Source: Pseudorhizobium pelagicum
Lineage (GTDB): Bacteria; Pseudomonadota; Alphaproteobacteria; Rhizobiales; Rhizobiaceae
Reading direction: 5' to 3'
NCBI GenBank assembly: GCA_000722615.1
Contig: JOKI01000011.1
Location: 120,301-184,300 of the forward strand
DNA: 64,000 bases
The notes beneath the pieces were generated by a model. The model saw only the letters and a list, made by a program, of their open reading frames with translations, had not been told where the DNA came from and did not search any database. Below are positions 58,684 through 64,000 of the stretch, in pieces. Position 1 is the first letter of the stretch; every line of letters begins with the position of its first letter. The position numbers and the translations under genes were made by a program.

Positions 58684-59445
58684 CTAGTTGCGCAGCCGGT
58701 AGCCGGTGCGGAAGATCCAGGCAACCAGCGACAGGCAGATTACCAGGAAAAGCCCGATCATGGCGAGGCTGATCACCGGGTTCACATCGGCGATCTCGTA
58801 GAAGCTCCAGCGGAAGCCGCTCACCAGGTAGAGCACCGGATTGAAATGGCTGACCGTCTGCCAGAAGGGCGGCAGCATGTCGATCGAGTAGAAGCTGCCG
58901 CCGAGGAAGGTGAGCGGCGGCACCACCAGCATCGGCATGATGTTGAGCTGCTCGAAGTTCTTCGCCCAGATGCCGATGATGAACCCGGCCAGGCTGAAGG
59001 TGATGGCCGTCAGCACCAGGAAGACCACCATCATCACCGGATGGGCAATGGAGATGTCGACGAAGAAGGACGCGGTGCCCAGGATGATCAGTCCGATGAT
59101 CAGCCCCTTGCTCGCCGCCGCACCGACATAGCCGAGCAGGATTTCCGTCATCGCGACCGGCGCCGAGAGAATCTCGTAGATCGTCCCGGTGAACTTCGGG
59201 AAATAGATCCCGATCGAGCCGTTGGCGATGCACTGCGTCAGCAGCGTCAGCATGATCAGTCCCGGCGTGATGAAGGCGCCGTAGGAAATTCCGTCGATCT
59301 GCTCGATCCGCGACCCGATCGCGGTGCCGAAAACGATGAAGTACAGAGATGTGGTGAGCACCGGCGAAACGACGCTCTGCAGGAGCGTGCGGCGCATGCG
59401 CGCCATTTCGAACAGGTAGATTGCTTTTACGGCTTCGAAGTTCAT
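58684..59445 (-). CDS. ABC-2 type transporter permease
   Basis: 253 residues, six hydrophobic helices. [27 protein letters not shown] at the start and [19 protein letters not shown] near residue 180 are typical of the ABC-2 (NodJ/YadH-like) permease family, which exports drugs, polysaccharide or lipid. Its ATG overlaps the ATPase stop by four bases. Export substrate unknown. Confidence 0.9.
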   Translation of the reverse strand: MNFEAVKAIYLFEMARMRRTLLQSVVSPVLTTSLYFIVFGTAIGSRIEQIDGISYGAFITPGLIMLTLLTQCIANGSIGIYFPKFTGTIYEILSAPVAMTEILLGYVGAAASKGLIIGLIILGTASFFVDISIAHPVMMVVFLVLTAITFSLAGFIIGIWAKNFEQLNIMPMLVVPPLTFLGGSFYSIDMLPPFWQTVSHFNPVLYLVSGFRWSFYEIADVNPVISLAMIGLFLVICLSLVAWIFRTGYRLRN

Positions 59446-60368
59446 GCCTTTTTCTCCACCAGTTCGACGAAGATGTCCTCGAGCGAGCTCTGCCGCGTCG
59501 ACAGATCACGGAATTCGATGCCCTGTGCGGTGAGCGCGCCGAGCAGCATGGCAATGCGCCCCTGCTCCCCCTCGCCCTGGTATTCGTAGATCAGCGCCCC
59601 GCCGTTCTCGGCAAGCGAGACGTTGTAGGCGCCCAGCGCCTCCGGCAGGGCGGTCATGGGTTCGGTGAGTTCGAGGCGCAGTTCCTTGCGGCCGAGCTTC
59701 TTCATCAGCGCCGCCTTCGCCTCGACGAGCAGCAGCTCGCCGCCGCTGATGACGCCGACGCGGTCGGCGATCTCCTCGGCCTCCTCGATATAGTGGGTGG
59801 TGAGGATGATCGTCACGCCGTCCTGGCGCAGCTTCTCGACCACCTGCCACATCTCACGCCTGAGCGTCACGTCGACGCCGGCCGTCGGCTCGTCGAGGAA
59901 GAGGATGCGCGGGTCGTGCGCCAGAGCCTTGGCGATCAGCACCCGCCGTTTCATGCCGCCGGAGAGTTCGCGCAGCGTGTTGTTGCGCTTCTCCCACAGC
60001 GACAGATCCTTCAGAACCGCCTCGATGCGGGCCGGGTCGGCCTTCTTGCCGTGCACGCCGCGCGAGAAGGTGACCGTGTTCCAGACCGTTTCGAACTGGT
60101 CGGTCGTCAGCTCCTGCGGCACGAGGCCGATCATGGCCCGCGTCTTGCGGAAATCCTTGACCACGTCGTTGCCGCCGACCAGCACCTGGCCGCCGCTCGG
60201 ATTGACGAGGCCGCAGACGATCGAGATCAGCGTCGTCTTGCCGGCGCCGTTCGGGCCGAGCAGCGCGAGGATCTCGCCCTCCTCGATCTCGAGGTCGACG
60301 CCTTTGAGCGCCTGGAAGCCGTTGCCGTAGACTTTGGTGAGATTGCGAATGGAAACGATGGGCGCCAA
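59442..60368 (-). CDS. ABC-2 exporter ATP-binding protein
   Basis: 308 residues. Walker [10 protein letters not shown] (about 34-42), signature LSGGMKRR, Walker [14 protein letters not shown], then a C-terminal helper domain of about 80 residues. Belongs with the next gene as a two-component exporter (YadG/NodI-like). A perfect AAACAC-T-GTGTTT inverted repeat is about 77 bp upstream of the start. No regulator is adjacent. Confidence 0.92.
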   Translation of the reverse strand: MAPIVSIRNLTKVYGNGFQALKGVDLEIEEGEILALLGPNGAGKTTLISIVCGLVNPSGGQVLVGGNDVVKDFRKTRAMIGLVPQELTTDQFETVWNTVTFSRGVHGKKADPARIEAVLKDLSLWEKRNNTLRELSGGMKRRVLIAKALAHDPRILFLDEPTAGVDVTLRREMWQVVEKLRQDGVTIILTTHYIEEAEEIADRVGVISGGELLLVEAKAALMKKLGRKELRLELTEPMTALPEALGAYNVSLAENGGALIYEYQGEGEQGRIAMLLGALTAQGIEFRDLSTRQSSLEDIFVELVEKKA

Positions 60369-60506
60369 GGGGGGACCTTCAAGGACTTAGGGGGTGAGGT
60401 CGCCAATATAGGCGCGGCGGGCGGCGAAACCATCCCCGTAATCAAAACACTGTGTTTCGTCCCGGGTTGTTTTGCCCCCCCCCGGGTTCGCCAATGCCTC
60501 TGCCGG

Positions 60507-61328
60507 TCAGCTGTAGACGCTGAGGAAGAACTGTGCCGAGACGACGATCAGGAAGATCCCGAAACCCATCTCCAGCTGCCGCTTGCTCATGGCATGCGCC
60601 AGCCGCGCGCCATAGGGCGCCATCAGCAGCGTGATCGGGATCAGCAGCGCGACCGCCAGCCAGTTGATATAGCCGGTGGAAAAGGGCGGCAGGCCCGCCT
60701 CGCCCCAGCCGGCCCAGAGATAGCCGAACAGCCCGGGCAGCGAGATCAGCACGCCGACGCCGGACGAGGTCGCCACCGCCTGGTGGATCGGCCGCCCGTA
60801 GAGGGTCATGAAGGTGTTGTTGAGCACGCCGCCGCCGATCCCCATCAGGCCCGACAGGATGCCGATCGCAACGCCGACGAGGAACTTGAACGGATTGCGC
60901 GGCAGGTCTTCGCCGAGCTGCCAGCTGGCGCGGTTGAAGATCATCCGGAAGGCGAGCACCAGCGCGATCACCGCAAAGATCAGCCGCAGCTCCGTGCTCG
61001 AGGCCTTGGCCGCGACGGCCGCCGCAAGCAGCGTGCCGAGCGGTACGGCGATCGCCCAGCCCTTCAGCAGCTGCATGTCGACGGCGCCGCGCTGCCGGTG
61101 CGCCATGAAGGAGCGGATCGAAGTCGGCACGATGATCGCCAGCGAAGTGCCGAGCGCCAGATGCATGCGCACCTCCTCCGGCACGCCGAGCAGGCCGAAG
61201 ACGTGGAAGAAGATCGGCACGAGGATCGCCCCGCCGCCGATGCCGAACATACCGGCCAGCAGGCCGGCGACGACACCGGCCGCGGCCAGAGCGAGGACGA
61301 AGGGAAGGATTTCGGAAATCGGGGGCAT
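60507..61328 (-). CDS. TauE/SafE-family membrane transporter
   Basis: 273 residues, about eight helices in two related halves: GMFGIGGGAILVPIFF (first) and GLMGIGGGVLNNTFM (second) are the TauE/SafE (UPF0721) repeats. Family members move sulfite, sulfoacetate or similar anions. No sulfur-metabolism gene is adjacent, so the substrate is unknown. Upstream of it is a 125-bp gap before the extensin-family gene on the same strand. Confidence 0.88.
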   Translation of the reverse strand: MPPISEILPFVLALAAAGVVAGLLAGMFGIGGGAILVPIFFHVFGLLGVPEEVRMHLALGTSLAIIVPTSIRSFMAHRQRGAVDMQLLKGWAIAVPLGTLLAAAVAAKASSTELRLIFAVIALVLAFRMIFNRASWQLGEDLPRNPFKFLVGVAIGILSGLMGIGGGVLNNTFMTLYGRPIHQAVATSSGVGVLISLPGLFGYLWAGWGEAGLPPFSTGYINWLAVALLIPITLLMAPYGARLAHAMSKRQLEMGFGIFLIVVSAQFFLSVYS

Positions 61329-61453
61329 GGCGGCTCGCTCGAAGCGGCCGAACGGCCGCGCATGGACTGCGGAAGCACGACTTGTGGCACCAAGTCACTT
61401 GTCAGACAAGTCGGCCCTGCCGCATCCCGGTACGACGGCCTGCAGCCGTCGCG

Positions 61454-62749
61454 CTAGTCGCAGAACCGGGAGCCGGACTTGCGCGAGCGCAGGTCGAAGT
61501 GGAAGTGGTTCCAGTGCTCCTTGTTGCTGCCGGGGCCGAGCACCGTGTGGAAGTACTTGCAGCTGTCGTCGCGCACCGTGTTGAGCAGGCCGCGCTCGCG
61601 GAAGGCGAAGATGCTCTTCTTGCGCACGTCGATGCGCTTGCCGTTCTTCAGCACGAACTTGCCCAGGTCGATGGCATTGCCGCGGGCATGCTCCGACATC
61701 GGGTTGCGCTTCTGGCGGCTGTTGTTCATGCGCCGGCAGGAATAGCCGCCCATGGATTCGATCGTCTTGACGCCGGAGAGGTAGCGGTAGCGCGAGGATG
61801 GCGCGAGTTCGAACTTGACCCATTTCGCCAGCGCCAGCGTCGTCTGGCAGTTGAGCTTGGTTGCCGGCTTCAGGTCGATGTTGCCGGAAAAGCCGCTGAG
61901 CAGCACGGGATAATCGATGCCGCAGCTCGGCCCGTCGGCGATCCGCTGGATGTCGCGGAATTCGACGCCGAGGCGGCGCAGCTCGGCGCGGCAGCTGACC
62001 TCCGACTGCGGCATCACCGCGCGCGGCTGAATCGGCGCACGCTCGGTCATGGGATTGCTTGGTGCCAGCATGGCCACCTGCTGCGGCTCCTCCGGCGGCA
62101 GGCGCGTCGGCGCCACCACCGGCGTCTGGTCGCCCCAGACCATCGTCTGGTTGCCGCCGCCGGCGGGCTGCAAGCCCTCGCCCTGGCGCTTCGGCGGGAT
62201 CATGATCATCTGGTCGTCCTGGGCGGGCGCGGCGACCGTGGAAGCGCCAAGCGCCATGGGGCTGTCGGTGCCGATGCCGTCGACCACCGGCTGGCTGGTC
62301 GCACCCTCGGCGATCATCAGGTCCTGCTCCTGCGCCAGCCCGACCACCTCGCTTCCGGCGGAGGCATCGGTGAAACCGAACTGCGCGTCCATGTTGACGC
62401 CCTCGTCGGGGACGCGCAGGAAATTGCCGCCGGATGCGGGCTGCGCAAGCGCCTCGTCGCTGTCGATCATCGGCAGCGCGCCCGACTGCACCGGAGCCGG
62501 CTGCATCGGCGCATTCATCCCAGGGTAAGGCTGGCTGTAGTCGGCAGCGCCGGCCTGCGACACGGGGGCGGCCGGTGCCGGGTAGCTCTGCTGCGAGGCG
62601 ATCGGCTGCGACATCGGACCGATGGCGCTGACCCGCGTCTCACCGTCGATGCCGGCTTGCGGCACCAGCCCTTCGGCGGTGCAGCTCACCAGCATCGTCG
62701 TGATCATCAGCGAGGCCAGGGCCTGCCGCGAAAGGGAAGCATACGCCAT
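61454..62749 (-). CDS. Extensin-like lipoprotein
   Basis: 431 residues. A lipobox ends at C23 (TTMLVSC), so the mature protein is lipid-anchored. Residues of about 25-240 are Pro/Gln/Ala-rich with no fold visible. The C-terminal about 180 residues match the bacterial extensin-like domain, whose core looks like a zinc peptidase fold: SEHARGNAIDLGKF and NHFHFDLR carry the likely metal-binding histidines. A role in cell-wall peptide processing is inferred. The long linker is unusual but common in rhizobial versions. Confidence 0.85.
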   Translation of the reverse strand: MAYASLSRQALASLMITTMLVSCTAEGLVPQAGIDGETRVSAIGPMSQPIASQQSYPAPAAPVSQAGAADYSQPYPGMNAPMQPAPVQSGALPMIDSDEALAQPASGGNFLRVPDEGVNMDAQFGFTDASAGSEVVGLAQEQDLMIAEGATSQPVVDGIGTDSPMALGASTVAAPAQDDQMIMIPPKRQGEGLQPAGGGNQTMVWGDQTPVVAPTRLPPEEPQQVAMLAPSNPMTERAPIQPRAVMPQSEVSCRAELRRLGVEFRDIQRIADGPSCGIDYPVLLSGFSGNIDLKPATKLNCQTTLALAKWVKFELAPSSRYRYLSGVKTIESMGGYSCRRMNNSRQKRNPMSEHARGNAIDLGKFVLKNGKRIDVRKKSIFAFRERGLLNTVRDDSCKYFHTVLGPGSNKEHWNHFHFDLRSRKSGSRFCD

Positions 62750-62886
62750 ACCAGTTGCCGCTCTCGGTGCCGAAATGGCACATTCGGCAAGGGTATGCGA
62801 ACGAGGTAAATGAAGGCTTTCGCAAAGGTGACGACATCAAGGTATGTTCGTGGCACGGGCCGGTCGACCGGCCTGTCAGCCCCGGC

Positions 62887-63465
62887 TCAGGTGCCGGCCG
62901 CACCGAGCCTTTTCATCCGCTCCAGCCAAGGCTCGCCTCGGAACCTGACGCCGCCGACGCCGCCGATCAGGGTCGCCCTCACCGGCTTGATACCGACGAA
63001 GCGCAGGATGCCGATCTTGAACGCCTTCAGGCTGTGGCTGCCGTAGTAAAAGCGATAGAACCAGGCGGGCATGCCCATGGTGATGATCACGCGGGCCGAC
63101 TTACCGGCCAGCAGCCCGTTGCGCAACGGCGGCCCGTCGATGTCGTAGGCGAAGCCCGGACGCGCCACCTGCTCCAGAAAGGCCTTCATGAGCGCCGGCA
63201 TCTCGCCCAGCCAGAGCGGATAGACGAAGACGAGATGATCGGCTGCCGCGATCGCCGTCTGCGCCTGCGCGATGGCCGGGCCGACGACGCCCTCCTCCTG
63301 CTCCTGCTGCGAGTGCAGGAACGGAATGGTCATCGTCGCGAGATCGATCCGCTCGACCGCGTGGCCAGCCCGCCCTGCGCCGGCGGCATAGGCGTCGGCC
63401 AGGGCATGACAGAGATGCCGCTCGCTGCTGTCCGGATGCCCCTGGATGATCACGATCTTCCGCAT
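62887..63465 (-). CDS. NAD(P)H:quinone reductase-type flavodoxin-fold protein
   Basis: 192 residues. The flavodoxin-like fold starts IVIIQGHPDSSERHLCHAL. FVYPLWLGEMPALMKAFLEQV and MGMPAWFYRFYYG are typical of the quinone reductase (MdaB/KefF-like) family. Uses FMN or FAD and NAD(P)H. GGGGAG precedes the ATG. Single gene. Confidence 0.88.
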   Translation of the reverse strand: MRKIVIIQGHPDSSERHLCHALADAYAAGAGRAGHAVERIDLATMTIPFLHSQQEQEEGVVGPAIAQAQTAIAAADHLVFVYPLWLGEMPALMKAFLEQVARPGFAYDIDGPPLRNGLLAGKSARVIITMGMPAWFYRFYYGSHSLKAFKIGILRFVGIKPVRATLIGGVGGVRFRGEPWLERMKRLGAAGT

Positions 63466-63534
63466 TGCCCGCTCCCCTGTGCCCTGGCGGCACGTTAGCA
63501 GCGGCGATCACCCTTCTCGTTGACCGGAATCAAA

Positions 63535-63564
63535 AGGCCCGCCGGCATCGCTGCCGACGGGCCT
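63535..63564 (-). terminator. Hairpin terminator after the second chemoreceptor gene
   Basis: Arms at 63535-63547 and 63552-63564 pair with one G-U on the minus-strand transcript, around a four-base loop, followed on that strand by TTTTG. It lies 20 bp after the chemoreceptor stop. Confidence 0.85.
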
Positions 63565-63584
63565 GTCTCTGTTGACGGTGTGGC

Positions 63585-64000
63585 TCAGGCCGCGCGGGCA
63601 CCCGCGGATCCGTAGGATCCCGATGTCGCATGGCCGTCCATCCGGAAGGCGGAGAGCAGATGCTGCAGCTGCACGCTCTGCTCGGCCAGCGTCTGGCTGG
63701 CCGCCGTGGTCTCCTCCACCATGGCCGCGTTCTGCTGGGTCATCTGGTCCATCTGGTTGACCGACGAATTGATTTCCTGCAGCGCCGTCGCCTGTTCCCT
63801 GGACGCGGTGGCGATGGTCTCGACGTGGGCGTTCACCCGCTCGACGAGCTGGGCGATCTCCACCAGCGCCTCGCCGGTGGAGCGAACGAGCGCCACGCCG
63901 CTCTCCACTTCCCGTCCGGAATTGCTGATCAGCGTCTTGATCTCCTTGGCCGCATTGGCCGAGCGCTGTGCAAGCTCGCGGACTTCCTGGGCAACGACGG
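63585..64000 (-). CDS. Methyl-accepting chemotaxis protein, C-terminal fragment cut by window edge
   Basis: The last 138 codons or so of a chemoreceptor; the gene continues past the right end. [23 protein letters not shown] at the edge is the start of the signalling helix, then the [22 protein letters not shown] stretch of the C-terminal bundle. The tail (SGSYGSAGARAA) has no CheR/CheB tether. The sensing part is not visible. Closed by its own terminator. Confidence 0.92.
   Translation of the reverse strand, partial: VVAQEVRELAQRSANAAKEIKTLISNSGREVESGVALVRSTGEALVEIAQLVERVNAHVETIATASREQATALQEINSSVNQMDQMTQQNAAMVEETTAASQTLAEQSVQLQHLLSAFRMDGHATSGSYGSAGARAA

Noticed and set aside
60475-60483. Nine-base C tract as a phase-variation switch
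   Set aside because: It is intergenic and about 100 bp from either start, with no sign of affecting a reading frame or promoter.
59421-61457. 678-codon plus-strand frame
   Set aside because: Antisense across the ABC ATPase and TauE genes; Arg/His-rich, with no motif.

Overview
The window is a gene-dense, GC-rich stretch of alphaproteobacterial chromosome. The gene set points to Hyphomicrobiales (Rhizobiales), most likely Rhizobiaceae: a giant coiled-coil Growth Pole Ring (GPR)-type protein, a malic enzyme fused to a phosphotransacetylase-like domain, BluB/CobT/CobS, a Usg-family protein, class II DAHP synthase, and an ABC importer with separate SBP and permease genes. The genus cannot be fixed from sequence alone. 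I saw no rRNA, tRNA, CRISPR array, transposase or prophage. It reads as core chromosome rather than a mobile island.

Layout. 1-7.3 kb: the start of an Hpt-domain gene, diverging from a 2,234-codon GPR-like gene with 80-residue internal repeats. 7.4-11.4 kb: an Mla/MCE phospholipid transport operon on the minus strand (STAS-MlaE, MlaF, MlaD, lipoprotein), closed by a perfect 17-bp bidirectional terminator. 11.5-14.6 kb: an enolase-superfamily epimerase, a convergent overlapping MFS gene and an LpxH-like phosphoesterase. 14.8-20 kb: malic enzyme, an exported unknown, and a minus-strand run of GFA protein, beta-propeller protein and BluB. 20-25 kb: aroG (class II), gor, rpiA with a DUF2059 gene, and gph. 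25-30 kb: an L,D-transpeptidase, fumC and a GGDEF protein. 30-34.4 kb: an FMN-family protein, a hydrolase/MarR pair with a palindromic operator, a DUF971 protein, moaA and a Cys-rich protein. 34.4-42.7 kb: a chemoreceptor, EamA and Bcr/CflA transporters translationally coupled to mobA-mobB, and an OmpA-family protein with a long Pro/Glu/Ala linker. 43-45.5 kb: a polar amino-acid ABC importer without its ATPase gene. 45.6-53.7 kb: usg, DUF2270, TPR-methyltransferase, DinB, HemJ-like membrane protein, a beta-hydroxyacid dehydrogenase, AlkD, Lrp, a UDG-family protein, a nuclease and a PleC/DivJ-like histidine kinase. 53.7-64 kb: an unknown membrane protein, dgkA-cobT diverging from cobS-DUF1289-aspartic protease, two small unknowns, an ABC-2 exporter, TauE/SafE, an extensin-like lipoprotein, a quinone reductase-type flavoprotein, and the tail of a second chemoreceptor.

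Themes. Several genes concern the envelope and polar growth: GPR, L,D-transpeptidase, Mla, OmpA linker protein, LpxH-like enzyme, DgkA and extensin-like protein. Two cofactor pathways are partly present: cobalamin lower-ligand synthesis and attachment (bluB, cobT, cobS) and molybdenum cofactor (moaA, mobA, mobB). Central carbon enzymes (malic enzyme, fumarase, RpiA, phosphoglycolate phosphatase) are scattered as single genes. Many neighbours share ATGA or GTGA overlaps, so short translationally coupled operons are the rule.

The features most worth a second look are the GPR repeat array with its 22-residue-shortened unit, the repeat-rich OmpA linker and the 11-bp tandem repeat upstream of it, the MarR palindrome, an SRP-RNA-like motif in the fumC leader, and the unknown membrane protein at 53.7-54.8 kb.
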